Shown in pieces: positions 23,444-35,240 of a stretch of DNA of 64,000 nucleotides. Position 1 is the first letter of the stretch. Each line of letters begins with the position of its first letter. The position numbers and the translations under genes are program-made. The notes under the pieces were generated by a model that searched no databases, had not been told where the DNA came from, and worked only from the letters and a program-made list of their open reading frames with translations. The stretch spans positions 64,406,400 to 64,470,399 of the forward strand of contig OY992537.1 of the NCBI GenBank assembly GCA_963921195.1, in the 5' to 3' direction. This stretch comes from Pegoplata infirma (Eukaryota > Arthropoda > Insecta > Diptera > Anthomyiidae).

Positions 23444-26400
23444 ATGTATTTAGTTTCATCTGCAAAAACAACAGTTTTAACAGATTTTATTGATTTGGAA
23501 ACTAAATCCGTATATCAACATTCCAATGGTGAAAATACGGATTTTCAGTTTTATGGCAAACAACGCATCTTTGTGGAAGTTAACAAGAAATCTGGTTTAG
23601 AAATTTTGCGCATTAAAGAAAAGGGTCAAAGTAAGTTGAAGGTTAAATGGAAGATTGCACTTTTTTTTATAAAAATGTTCCTTTCTTTTTCTGTATAGAG
23701 GCGGAAATTTCCCGTGTACGTAAACTTAATATCGATGGCGTTTATTGTGTGGCCTGTGCAAAACAATCACAAGAAGAAATGGCGGTGGGCTTAGCTAATG
23801 GCAATGTTCAATTGTATAATTATTCTAAATCGGAATTTATACATAAATTTAAAGCTGGTAAGTTTTAATAGCAAATTAAGTAAGTATTTTCGAATTTAGT
23901 TAAATGAGTTTTTTGTTTGCTTATTTCAGATTCCAATCGTAATTCTGTATTATATTTGGATTATAATGCCTCCGATGAGTATATATGTTCCGTATTTGAA
24001 AATGGTGCTATTAATATATATGGTCGTAATACTAAAACTAAAATTGATAGTTTTAACATTGATGGCAAGTAAGTTTAACAATTTATATATTACATTTAAA
24101 AGTCCTATTGGTAGAAACTAGAGATGCGCGCGTGACACGAATTGATCGTGATTCACGCGTGAATCACGCGTGATCGTGAGTGAAATTTATTTTTACTCAC
24201 GTGATCGTGAGTGCGCGTGATTATAAAAAATAACTTCGTGCGTGAGCGTGCGTGAGTAATTTTTGTTTCGTGAGTTTGAGTGATTTTTTTGTGCTGTTTA
24301 AAACATAAAACGAGTAAAAAAATCGTCATTATATTGAATTTAGAGGGAAATTAATCCAAAATTGTGATTTTTATTATTGTTTTAAGGAAATTCAATACTT
24401 TATGTTCAAGAAATCGAAAAAAGTGAAATAAAAATTTGCTTATTTTAATTTCGTGAGTCTTCGTGAGCGTGATTTTTTCGTGAGCGTGAGAAAAATTTCA
24501 GTTACTCACGTGAGCGTGCGTGAACGTGATCAGAAAAAAGAATTTCGTCTGTGATCGTGCGTGAGTAATATTTTTATTTCGTGAGCGTGCGTGAGTCAAA
24601 ATTCACTCACGCGCCCATCTCTAGTAGAAACTAAAATTTATTTGAGCTTATAATTTGGCCATTCTTGACCTTAAAAACCGCCCATCCGTTTTTTCGGTAC
24701 ACAAAAAAAACTCGCAAATTCTAATTTTCTCTATTGATTCATTTGAGCATTGTCGAAATGTGGATTAAACTGATACCCAAGCCCCTGTTTTTATTCGTAA
24801 CACTTTCTTATCATCATCGGTTTGTAATCTACTATAGCACATCATCCCTGCAGAAAGAAAGGCATAGGTAAATCCGAAATCATCTATCTTGTGACTGCAC
24901 TTGGGCTAAGATTTACATTTTTTGGCCAATAACACATATTTAAAAATATTTTTTGTGAATGCCGATATCTTGAATTTTGCCCACCTTTGGATTTATGTAA
25001 CAAATGATATTTTTTTTATATTTCAACACAATATTTTTCGAATTTTAGGCAAAGTTTTCTTAAAAATCTTATCTGTTTTTTATCCAGCAGGTGAGACATT
25101 ATACTTTTGTTGAAATCCGACTTTTTTTCTACGCCAAAGTCAAAAAAAGTTTAAACAACCCTGATAATGTATTCTATTCAAATTTTTGCGATTTTGTGCG
25201 ACCGTTCATAAACTTAAGAAATAAAGGCAATAAACCAAATTTTGACGTTTCGAAATGCCCAAAAAATGGACGATCATTTTTTTTGACACATTTTTATAAC
25301 CTCCATCTACAGTATGGGGGTATACTTTGTCATTACGTTTGTAACGCATCGAAATTTCGGTCGGTAATCCCATAAAGTAATATTAATCCACAATCGATTC
25401 TAAGTCATTCTATAAATGTCCGTCCGTCTGTATAAAATACGATTGAGTCCAAATACTATAAACCAAATCTAATAAACTAAGGGGAAAAATAGTTTTCTTG
25501 AAGATATAAACCAAATAGGGCTTTCAATTGGGAAATCCCAATTCCGAAAATCCCAGGATTTTCGGGATTAGACAAATCCCAAATCTCGGGATTTCTGATT
25601 TTCAATCCCGGGATTTTTGGGATCCAGATTATTTTTATTTTTTTTATATTTTTTATTATTTTTCAATAGTTTGTATAAAATATGAATTTTGTGATGCAAA
25701 ATAAAAAAAATCGACAAAAGTTCCGTCTGGTACCATATATTTGCGATAGCAAAAGGTAAACCGTTTGCATAATGTCAGGCTTGCAAAAAATTTTAAAATT
25801 TATAGGGGTTCTACAAAAGAGCTTTTGACACATCTTAACTCCTTAGTTTTAAACTGTTTTTATTTTGTTTTTTTTTTTAAATAATATTTTTTAAAGGCAT
25901 TAGTGTCTTTTGACTTACACTCAGTCACGCTCACGCAAACAATAATAGAAGCACTCACTAATCACTTGCGCTCGTTTTTTTACTCACGCTCACTTTTCGC
26001 GTACAGAAAAGTACAAAAACTTGCTCAGCCGTACGCATGACTTACGCCGGACTCTATTACGCTCACGCGTGAGTCACGACAACTACTTAAGCTATAAACT
26101 TGTTTTAGTTATTCACATGGGGTTTATTACTAGTCGTTTCTGAAAGTTTGTTCGAAAAATTACAACGTTTAAATTTCGGATAAGAAATGAGTTAAAAATA
26201 CTTATGTATCTCGTGTCCGGAGTGAATACATATGAAAACTTCCTAAGTCCCGACATTTTTTTCCAAACTTTACAGACATAAATTTTTATACCCTCCACTT
26301 AGTGATAGAGTATATATAAGTTTGTCATTCCGTTTGTAACTCATCGAAATATCGGTCTGGGACCCCATAAAGTATATATATTCATGATCCCCGATCGATT

Positions 26401-29400
26401 TTAAGACATTCAAGCGATGTCCGTCTGTCCGTCGAAATGGTGATCACGGACAAAATAATGCACAGAGATGACTGAAACTTAACATATTTATTGGAAGTTC
26501 TCCCGAGAAGTTTGGTATTGCATTTGAGCCATATCGGTTCAACGGTTCAAAAGTTATGAACGAAAATGTAAGGACACCTCAAAAATTTCAGTACATTCAA
26601 CATAACCTAAAAATACAAAATGCTTTAATTCGGCTGCTGGTTGACATATGTGAACATAATTGAACACCAAATGACATTTAAACAAAAACGAACATATTTT
26701 TTGATAAAAAAGAAAATAATCGCGGATTTTTTTTTTTGCGGAAATTTTTTTCCAAATTTTTTTTTTTTCAAAAGCCATTTCCATGTGGAGGGTATCACTA
26801 CATTCGGCAAGGCCGAATTTAACTTTTTTACTTGTTTGCGTTTTGTAGTTTTTTTTTGGAGAATTTTTATAACAATGATTTTTGAAAAACAGAATGTTAC
26901 AAATTTTGAAAAAAATTTCCTAGTCCCAGACCAAAATTTTTTTTTGCGTTCTTGAGTAAAAAAAATTATTAAAAATGCTTTTTGAAAAAAATTGAAAATA
27001 CTAACAAGGGAAGTATCTCAACCCTTATGAACCGATTTGCGATTTTAAGGTTGGGGTGTCTCAGCTTATCGGCCATATCAGTGTTTCAAAATTTCGTTGT
27101 CCCCTTATGACACAATGTGGACCTCCGGGAAAATTTCGATAACTCCCGAACTAACAGGAATATATACAGGAATATCCTCTAGGGCAAAAATACGTGTCGA
27201 CTTAAATTTAATAGATATACATTTTCATGAAAAAAGTATTTAACGAAGCCAAATTTTTACAAGGTTATGCCACCGTTGGATAGGATTTAAAAAAACCTTT
27301 CTTCTCATATGTTAACATCACATAGTTTCTTAGAAAGAAATGGCTGAAAAATTAAAAAAACGATTTTTTCGCCATTTTTTGACCCATGTTTTGAATCCCT
27401 AAATCCCCGATATGGCTGATATGCCGAGACATCCCATTCTTAGAATTGTCTCTTTTATATATATTTTATGTTTCATGCAAATCGGTTCATAAGGGTTGAG
27501 ATACATGCCTTGTAAGATCGAAGGGTGACGGTAGGCAGACTTCCCTTGTAAGTTTTGAAAAATTTTCTTAGTTCCCAAAAAATGTTTGAAAAATTGTTAA
27601 GTTCCGTTTTTTTAATTTTTTGCGTTTTAGAATATTTCATATGTTAAGAAGTGAAAAAGTTATAGTCGGTCAACACCGACCATTTATTAACTTACACTAG
27701 TGCTTCTTGAAAATAGTCCGATCCCTTTTGTACCTAAGGTAGCGGTCACTGCAGTGACATATCACAAGTGATGTATCCAAGGTTGATAGATTTCCTCATA
27801 AAAGTGAGAGGTGTTTTTATATAAATGGTGTCAAGTGTGTGTGGCATGTTACGTGACCTTTCAAGTACCGGTCACTTTCCTCCAGAGTACCTATAAGTGA
27901 ACTGAAATGTTTTTTGGCTCCAAATTGACCACGGCCCCACCACCTAAAATTGTATTTATTGTTTTTATTCTATTTTTGTGTGCTCCGTAAATTGCAGTTA
28001 AGCTGATAATCTGTTACAGATGTTTCAGAATTCATAATAGCGCTCTCACATATTCTAGGAAATTATTAGCATTCTATTAAAATGAATTCTTCTTATTTTC
28101 TCAAAAGCTCTACCAAACCATTCTGTTTATATTTACAAAGTCAAGGACTTAGAAACAATTTGCAAAAACACTTTCATTTTATAAACCTTAATTTCCAGTT
28201 CAACATTGGCACGCTTTCATCCTACCAAACGTTTTCATTTATCAATAGCCTCCTATAAAGGAGCCGTTACCATATATGATGTACACTCAAAACGCAAAGT
28301 TTTTCATGCCGTCGATGCTCATGCAGCACAATGTCGTGACTTGTGTATGTCATCGGCAAATCCAGATACTTTAATAAGTGTGGGCTATGATTGTCTTATC
28401 AATATATTTGATACGAGGCGTAAGGTTAAACCAGTACAATTGATATATTGTCATCCATTATCGACAGTAGACATAACCGAATGTGGCACTTACTTTTGTG
28501 TGGGTAACTTAAAAGGAGAACTAACCACTTATGATATAAGAAACACAAAACTGTTTTTAGCATCGAAAAAAATACACGATTGTGGTGTTACTAGAGTGGC
28601 ATTTGCTCCACCACCGTCCGATGGAAGTTCAAGTTTTTCAAGTTCTGGTATTGCAGCAGGAGAGATGTCTGCAGTTGGTTCTACTGCTAGTAGTGGTAAC
28701 GATTTACGCAAATCATTAGCATCAAATTTATTGGCAGCCGCAGATTCTAAAGTGAAACGTGATTCATTTTGTGATTTCTTGGATTTTCAAGCAAATCGTG
28801 GTCAAGAGAAAATATCACCACGTTTTGCTCCACGTCGTGATAGTTTTGATTGGGATGTATTATCACGTAAACCCACTCCTTTTGCTACAGAAGAAAATCG
28901 TTCTTCCTTTTTAGGTATTGGCGGTGTTGGTGCAAACACATCAGCTATGCAAAATGATTCATTTGATATAAAAATGAATTCATCAGATATATTAAAAGCA
29001 CCTTTACGAGATCGTAGTAATACTCCCCTTCTTACTCCGCTATCGACAGGAAAACTAACTCAAATAATGGAAGAAGAAAAGAGTGCACAAGAGACTACGG
29101 AACATTTTAGCCACAGTAATACAACTGATAGTGATAAAGAAAATCCAATTATTGATTTAGATTTTGTACAATCACGTTTGAAAACTTTACCCGCCGATTG
29201 TAATAGCACACCCAATCGTGAACGTACTTCTATGGAAGGTATATTAACAAAATCTAAATTACCACCAGCACCACCAATAACACAATCTGTGTCTAGTAAA
29301 CCAATTCCCAAAGTAGCCGTAGATCCTCCGTCATCGGAAGTCCATCAAGCCATAACAGATTTACGTTCCGAAATGTTACAACGTTTTAATCAATTGGAAT

Positions 29401-29609
29401 TTGAGATGAAATTTTTAGCTGAAAATAATAAATGGCAAATATTTACTCATAACTTTAACTTGTGGAATCAACGTTCTGAACAAACAGAGGAAATTCGCGA
29501 TTGTTTGGGTATTCTATTGCAAACGGATCCATTTGTTAATGAATTTTTAAGACTGAAGGAAGAAAATGAATTATTAAAAAGACAATTACAACAATTTATT
29601 AAGGAATAG
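23444..29609 (+). CDS. Grip71: NEDD1 / Grip71, WD-repeat gamma-tubulin ring complex recruitment factor, complete
   Basis: Four exons: 23444-23630, 23699-23857, 23930-24068 and 28199-29609. Donors are all gtaagt and acceptors tatag, ttcag and tccag; phases join to 631 aa plus stop. Residues 1 to about 310 form a divergent WD40 propeller, with blade-ending segments such as VQLYNY (99-104), AINIYG, AVTIYDV and LINIFDT. The middle (about 315-530) is low-complexity and Ser/Thr-rich, with repeated RRDSF/KRDSF-like sites that could be mitotic kinase targets (inference). The C-terminus (about 545-631) is helical, ending in a coiled-coil-like LRLKEENELLKRQLQQF. This propeller plus helical tail matches NEDD1, whose tail binds gamma-TuRC and whose propeller directs it to spindles and centrosomes. 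The last intron is 4130 bp and holds a hAT MITE, HINEs and a further TIR element; the first two introns are 68 and 72 bp. Two AATAAA signals follow the stop. Confidence 0.93.
24119..24623. mobile_element. hAT-like MITE in Grip71 intron 3 (GTGAGCGTGCGTGAG repeats)
   Basis: 505 bp, ends TAGAGATGCGCGCG and CGCGCCCATCTCTA, with a perfect 8-bp duplication GTAGAAAC at 24111-24118 and 24624-24631. Both halves consist of GTGAGCGTGCGTGAG-like subterminal repeats around an AT-rich middle. It begins 50 bp after the exon 3 donor. A related fragment is at 25915-26090. Confidence 0.85.
25307..25510 (+). mobile_element. HINE fragment, 5' end only
   Basis: Begins with a CTACAGTATGGGGGTATAC hairpin region, then CGTTTGTAACGCATCGAAAT, CCCATAAAGTA and GTCCGTCCGTCTGT, then stops at about 25510 where a different repeat begins. 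Confidence 0.65.
25515..26095. repeat. Fragments of hAT-like subterminal arrays
   Basis: 25515-25635 has TAGGGCTTTCAATTGGG followed by repeated GGGATTTTCGGGATT units, the look of one hAT-like terminus without its partner. 25915-26090 has CACGCTCACGC repeats related to the element at 24119. Confidence 0.45.
26286..26836 (+). mobile_element. DINE-1/HINE-like element, full length
   Basis: Begins TATACCCTCCACTTAGTGAT, has CATTCCGTTTGTAACTCATC, GACCCCATAAAGTATATATA and GATGTCCGTCTGTCCGTC in order, and ends GGAGGGTATC, hairpin ATTCGGCAAGGCCGAAT, then TTTACTTGTTT. The best-preserved HINE here, inside Grip71 intron 3. Frames at 26554-26955 are its translation. Confidence 0.8.
27003..27550. mobile_element. 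Inverted-repeat element (AACAAGGGAAGT)
   Basis: Bounded by AACAAGGGAAGTATCTC and GACTTCCCTTGT. An internal inverse pair AACCCTTATGAACCGATTTG and CAAATCGGTTCATAAGGGTT extends the terminal repeat to about 40 bp. Related termini occur at 34653, 35452, 36115 and 57090. Confidence 0.6.
27655..27960 (-). mobile_element. HINE fragment, 3' end
   Basis: Read on the minus strand it ends with hairpin GTCGGTGTTGACCGAC, as in the HINE at 17956, but lacks the 5' half. Confidence 0.5.
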
Positions 29610-29759
29610 TTATGATGTTATTTTTTATTTATATATTTTTTTGGTTAATTTCTATTGTTTTTTACTAATATTATTTAATTTTTAACAATTGTAAAGAGTT
29701 TTTAGTTTTTTATGGTTTGAAAATACCAGAGTTGGGATTTTTTTTCATATAAAATGTTT

Positions 29760-29880
29760 AATAAATTTGAATCATTGAAAAATGTTTTTCAAATATACTT
29801 CTTTTATTGCCCAACTATGGGAATTACAATCCAACTTTGATTTTAATTGAAATTTTTTCTAATCTATAAATTTAAATAAA
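29760..29880 (+). terminator. Polyadenylation signals of Grip71
   Basis: Two AATAAA hexamers at 29760-29765 and 29875-29880 lie about 150 and 265 bp after the Grip71 stop in otherwise unique AT-rich sequence. They are the likely 3' ends of the transcript. Choice between them cannot be judged from sequence. Confidence 0.55.
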
Positions 29881-29884
29881 TGTA

Positions 29885-30370
29885 TTTAATTTTAATTTTA
29901 AATTTTAATAGTTTGTTTTATTTTAAAGTTTGTTTATGCGATTAAATTATTTTATAAACAACAGGATTAAAGTCCCGATCTCAAAAATTTTCCCCTGTGG
30001 AGTTTTTGTTCACAAAAATTTTAACAATAAAATTAAAATTCTTCGCTGGCATGTTATCATGTTCGTTCTGGTGAAAAATTATCTTGACAATTTTGGACGA
30101 CGGGATTACCCTATGAAATTAAGAGGAAAGTATTTTGAGTGCAATGTTTTTTCTAAAAAATAATTAAGTACGAAAAATTTTAGAAAAAAAATATTTCATA
30201 TCGTTCCGTGTTTTATTCCATTTTGTGACCAGTCCCATCTCATTTCGTTTCATGTAAATTTTATTCCTTTCCATATAACATACGGTAAAGAAATAAAAAA
30301 AATTCTTAAGTTATCTTAGAGATATGTTAAAAAAAAGTACCTTTTAACCCCATTTTGACCAATTTAGGCA
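29885..30370. other. Grip71 downstream region
   Basis: AT-rich sequence with no recognised gene; the frame at 29930-30163 has no family resemblance. TTCCATTTTGTGACC and CATCTCATTTCGTTTC motifs at 30205-30270 may be a degenerate short repeat. Confidence 0.35.
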
Positions 30371-30588
30371 CCACTTTTTACACTAAAACTTTGAATTTCA
30401 AAAAATTTCTTTCTATTGGATGTTATTTTTGCTGGAGGATCATTCCAGAATGTTTTAAGTTTCTAGAACCATTATTTCAAGATATATAAAAAGTACCTAA
30501 AGTACAAATTTATAAACGAAATTTCCAAAAAGTACTTTTTCCAGAATGTGTTTTTTTTTTTTAATCGAAGGATCCTACGGGGCATGTC

Positions 30589-30917
30589 ACAGACTCAATT
30601 CAGTTCGGAAGTGAAATAAGTGGTTTACTCTTAAACGCAAAGTGAATAATTTTTTCGGAATGACACCACTTTTATCCGATTCAATTCCACTCTGATTTTT
30701 GAAAGTGATTTCATTCCGTAAAATAAATAATTATTTCGCATTTTAAGGCCTATTCACACCTGAGGTTAAATCTCGTTCGAACAAGATTCGATCATATGGT
30801 TCTGTATCATTTTATACACAACCATAAGTTCGAAATCTCGTTTGAACTAGATTTCACCTCAGGTGTGAATTGGGTATTACGAGTAAACGAATTATTCAAA
30901 ATTCGAACGGAATTGAG
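30589..30917. mobile_element. Inverted-repeat element AGACTCAATTC, split by a palindromic MITE
   Basis: ACAGACTCAATTCAGTTCGG at the left and CGGAATTGAGTCTGT at the right are inverse. The palindromic MITE copy 2 lies inside. Confidence 0.55.
30743..30879. mobile_element. Palindromic MITE (GGCCTATTCACACCTGA), copy 2
   Basis: Same element as 15101-15237, with TTAA at the left edge and TATTAC at the right. Confidence 0.7.
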
Positions 30918-32107
30918 TCTGTGAATTGAGTCTTCTCGCCCCACTGGGGGGAAATTTGAAGGTTTCAGGGGGGCAACGAGCAAATTTTCAAGATTTTTCT
31001 TAGTCAAATTAACCACAAAAACTATTTTATGTTTACTAAAAACTTAGTTTAAATGCTTATTTTACAAAAACTTTCCTAAAGCAGTAGTAATTTTGCATTA
31101 GAAACAAAAATTAGAAAATTTATTAAATTTTTCTTTAGTGTAGGGGGCAAGGCAATTTTTTTAACTTAAAAGTGGGGCGTGACTTAAAAAAGGTTGGGAA
31201 CCATTGCCCTACATTCCAAATTTCAAACGCCTATTATTTGTGGAAATATTAAAAGTACCAAAAACACGCTTTTTTCAAAAAGCACTTTTTGCAGAAGGTT
31301 TTTTTCACCGAAGGATCCTATACTATTTCAAATTTCATGTTTCTAGAACCATTACTTCAGTATATTAAAAATGTACCAAAAGTACACCTTTTACCCCCTT
31401 TACAGAATTTTCAAAAAGTACTTTTTCTAGAATCCTATATTTCAAATTTCAAGTTTCTACGACCATTATTTCAGAAAACATAAAAGGTACACTTTTTTTA
31501 CACGCTTAACCCCTTAGAAACGGAATTTTCAAAAAGTAATTTTTCCAGATGTTTTTTTACGAAGGGATCCTACATTCTCATTTTCAAATGTCTAGGATCA
31601 GTAGATCAAGAATTATAAAAAGTACCAAAAGTACACTTTTTACCCCTTTAACGACCTTTAGGAAAGGATTTTTCGAAAAGTATTTTTCCAGAATATTTTT
31701 TCGCTGAAGCATCCTACATTCCAAATATCAAGTGTCCATGATGATTATTTCAGTATATATAAAAAGTTACAAAAAAGTGCTTTTTTCAGAATGTTTGTTT
31801 CACCAAAAGATCCTACATTCCAAATTTCATGTTTCTACGACCATTATTTCAAGAAATATAAAACTTACCAAAAGTAATTTTTTTTACCATTTACCCCCCT
31901 TAGAAACGGACTTTTTAAAAATTATATTTTTTAGAATATTTCTTTCAACGAAGGATAAGGATCCTACATTCCAAATTTCAAGTTTCGATGACCATTATTT
32001 CAGGAAATAAAAAAAAGTACCAAAAGTACACTTTACCCCACCATAGTGGATATGACTGGTTCCATTTAAAATAGCATAGGCAATCAGCCGATGGTGGTTC
32101 AATTTAT

Positions 32108-34135
32108 CCAAAAATTAACATATCCATTCTTCTGATTTTTATTGAATTTCGGTTTTTGTTATTTAGTCGAAATTATGAATAGTTCGCGTTTTATCGCTGT
32201 TCAAAGTTGGTATTTTGCCACAATTTTATGAGAAATACATAATTTTTAAATGATCGTATCTTTGGAACGCATCATCCGATTATCACGAAATAAAGCGCAA
32301 AATAATGGTTATGTCCTGTACTTAAAACAGAATTTTGAAAAAGGATAGGATGCTTAGCAAAAAGGATATTGAAATTAAAAAAATGTCCTTGATTTGCAAA
32401 TATCTCAAAATGCGTATCTTTAATTTTCCTTTATTTTTTTGCACATATAGCCCAAAATGTACTTAACAACATATGCGAATCCCAAATTGGGGTGATAAGC
32501 GGTTTAATTGTAAACGCGGTTTCATGAAACGCCTTGCGAATATTTTTTTTATATGTATTTTTGATCGCTAAACTCAAAAATTTCATTAAAACAATATTTC
32601 GCGAATACATTTTTGTTAAATGAAATTTTTAGCGTTTTTTGGAGGTATTTTAACTATTTTGCTATATCTTAAGTTCTGTTTATCTGATCTTCTCGCAATA
32701 AAAACCAAACTAAAGATAATCAAATTTCCAACAAATCCTACATTCATCATTTTTTCATCAGTTCATAGCTTTACGCGCAAATAAATTTTTTAGCGTTATT
32801 TGGAGGTATTTTGACTATTTTTCTTATATCTTGAGTTCCGTTCATCTGATCTTTTCGCAATAAGAACCAAATTAAAGACTATCAAATTTCCAACAAATCC
32901 TTCATTCATTATTTTTATATCAGTTCATAACTTTACGCGCAATAGGCAAACAAGGAAAAACTATTTTTGTATTAACAAAGCTTATTTTTTAAAAATTTTA
33001 TAAACAGAAATCGTAAAAAATTAAAATTTTTTTTTGGATTTTATCATGTATATTTAAATAATTTGTGATAACTTCGGAGTAAACCTATAGATTTTCATCA
33101 AATCAACTTTATTATATTTCTAAATGTTCAGGCTTTGCAGATAAATAAAAAGACGTAATTAATTGCAAAGATTTCTACTTCTTAAACTTTTTTTAAATGA
33201 TTAATCAAATTATTACTTAATCAAAAAACTTATTTTAGTCATATGTTTGCCTATTGAACGGAAAGCTTTGAACTGATAAATGATGAATGAAGGATTTGTT
33301 GGAAATTTTATTGCCTTTAATTTGGTTCTTATTTCGGAAGGATCAGATAAACGGAACTCAAGATATAAGAAAAAAATCAAAATACCTCCAAATAACGCTA
33401 AAAAATTTGTTTGCGCGTAAAGCTATGAACTGATAAAAAATGATGAATGTAGGATTTGTTGGAAATTTGATTGTCTTTAGTTTGGTTTTTATTGCGAGAA
33501 GATCAGATAAACAGAACTTAAGATATAAGCAAAATAGTAAAAATACCTCCAAAAAACGCTAAAAAATTAATTAAACAAAAATGTATTCGCGAAATGTCGT
33601 TTTAATGAAATTTTTAAGTTTAGCGATCCAAAATACATACAAAAAAATTTTTCGCGGTTAGTGCGCAGAAATTGTTTTTCATTTGTAAACAAGAATTATT
33701 AACAAAAATCAATAAGTCGTTTCATGTAACCACGTTTATAGACAAACCGCTTATCACCCCAATTTGGGATTTGCATATGTTGTTAAGTACGTTTTGGGCT
33801 ATATGTGCAAAAAAATATAGGAAAATTAAAGATACGCATTTTGAGATATTTGCAAACTAAGGACATTTTTTTAAATTCAATATCCTTTTTGCAAAGCATC
33901 CTATCCTTTTTCAAAATTCTTTTTTAAGTACAGGACATAACCATTATTTTGCGCTTTATTTCGTGGTAATCGGATGATGCGTTCCAAAGATATGATCATT
34001 TAAACATTGTGTATTTATCATACAATTGTTGCAAAATACCAACTTTGAACAGCGATAAAACGCGAACCATTCACAATTTTTACTAATTAACAAAAACCGA
34101 AATTCAACAAAAATCAGAAGAACATATATACCAAT
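32108..34135. mobile_element. Giant foldback, arms about 850 bp
   Basis: Left arm starts around CTTCTGATTTTTATTGAATT and right arm ends with its inverse AACAAAAATCAGAAG. The arms match through TTATCACGAAATAAAGCGC, CAAATTGGGGTGATAAGCGG and further to about 32960 and 33240, leaving about 280 bp of spacer. Each arm carries two direct copies of a CTGATCTTCTCGCAATAAAA segment. It sits within a repeat array. No coding frame or transposase seen. Confidence 0.75.
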
Positions 34136-34189
34136 TTTTACGACAATTAAAATAGGTAAGACCGAAAAAGTGTTTTTTTGTAGTCAAAA

Positions 34190-35240
34190 ATTTTGGAATT
34201 CTTCATATATATTCCGAGAGGTGAACCTACATTTCAAGTTTATGCGACCATTATTTGAGAAAATATAAAAAAATACCAAAAGCAACCTTTTTTACCCACT
34301 TAGAATTAGAACATTGGCAAAAATCCAGCCTTAGCGGATCTATTTTCGAACCTACATTCCAAATTTTAAGTCTCTATCTTTAGCGGTTTGGGCTGGGCAA
34401 TTATAAATGTGTATGTCAGTCATTCAGTTACGTTACTTTTTTAAATATGGGGCATTCCATGCCAAATCGCACACTTTCGGAGCCGACCCCTTCTATTTCG
34501 CTTATTTTTGGATGTGTTTTAATCCGTTCCAAATCGAAATCAATTTTTTTTAAATGAAGAAAAAATATTAATTTTTTTGACCTTCAATTCTTTTCACCAC
34601 CAATTTTTTGTAAACAAAGAAAAGTTTTATATTTTTTAAATTTAAGTACATCTAACAAGGGAAGTCTCCCTGGTGTCACCCGCCGATCATTATGGAATTG
34701 GTTTTATTTTGTTGATCAGGAAAAATAAAGGTACAAATTTATATTTAGGGGATGCAAAATTTACTCCCCTTAAAACCGGAATTTTAAAAAGTAGTAGTAT
34801 ATTTTTTTCACCAAAGGATCCTACATTTCAAATTTTACCCCGTTTACCTCCTTAAAACGAACATTGACAAAAACCCAGCCAAAGTGAATTTATATTCCGA
34901 AAGGTGAAACTACATTCTAAATTTCCAGTTTCTTTAAGGAAATATAAAAAGTAACAAAATTAAATTTTTTTACCCTTTTCCCCTCTTAGAATCAACATTG
35001 GCTAAAATCCAGCCTTAGCGGATCTATTTACGAAAGGCGAACCTACATTCTAAATTTCAAGTCTCTAGCTTTACCTGTTTGGGCTGGGCGATTATAAATG
35101 GGTAGCAAAAATCCAGCCCTAGCGGATCTATTTTCCGTGAGGCGAACCTACATTCCAAATTTCAAGTCTCTAGCTTCAGCGGTTTGGGCTTGGCAATTAT
35201 AAATGGGTATGTCAGTCATTCAGTTACGTTACTCTTTAAA
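34190..35240 (+). repeat. Array units with terminal TTTGGGCTGGGC blocks
   Basis: Continuation of the 30370 array past the foldback, with AATCCAGCCTTAGCGGATCT units and two terminal blocks (34380-34440, 35175-35240) like that at 3870. Confidence 0.65.

Larger units (their letters stand above)
30370..32040 (+). repeat. Second array of the TTTCAAGTTTCTAGGACC unit
   Basis: About eight units related to the 1-3840 array (CCAAATTTCAAGTTTCTACG, ACCATTATTTCAG, AAAAAGTACC, CCCCCTTAGAAACGG, GAAGGATCCTAC). Interrupted by an inverted-repeat element at 30589-30917 and older debris at 30930-31210. Confidence 0.75.
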
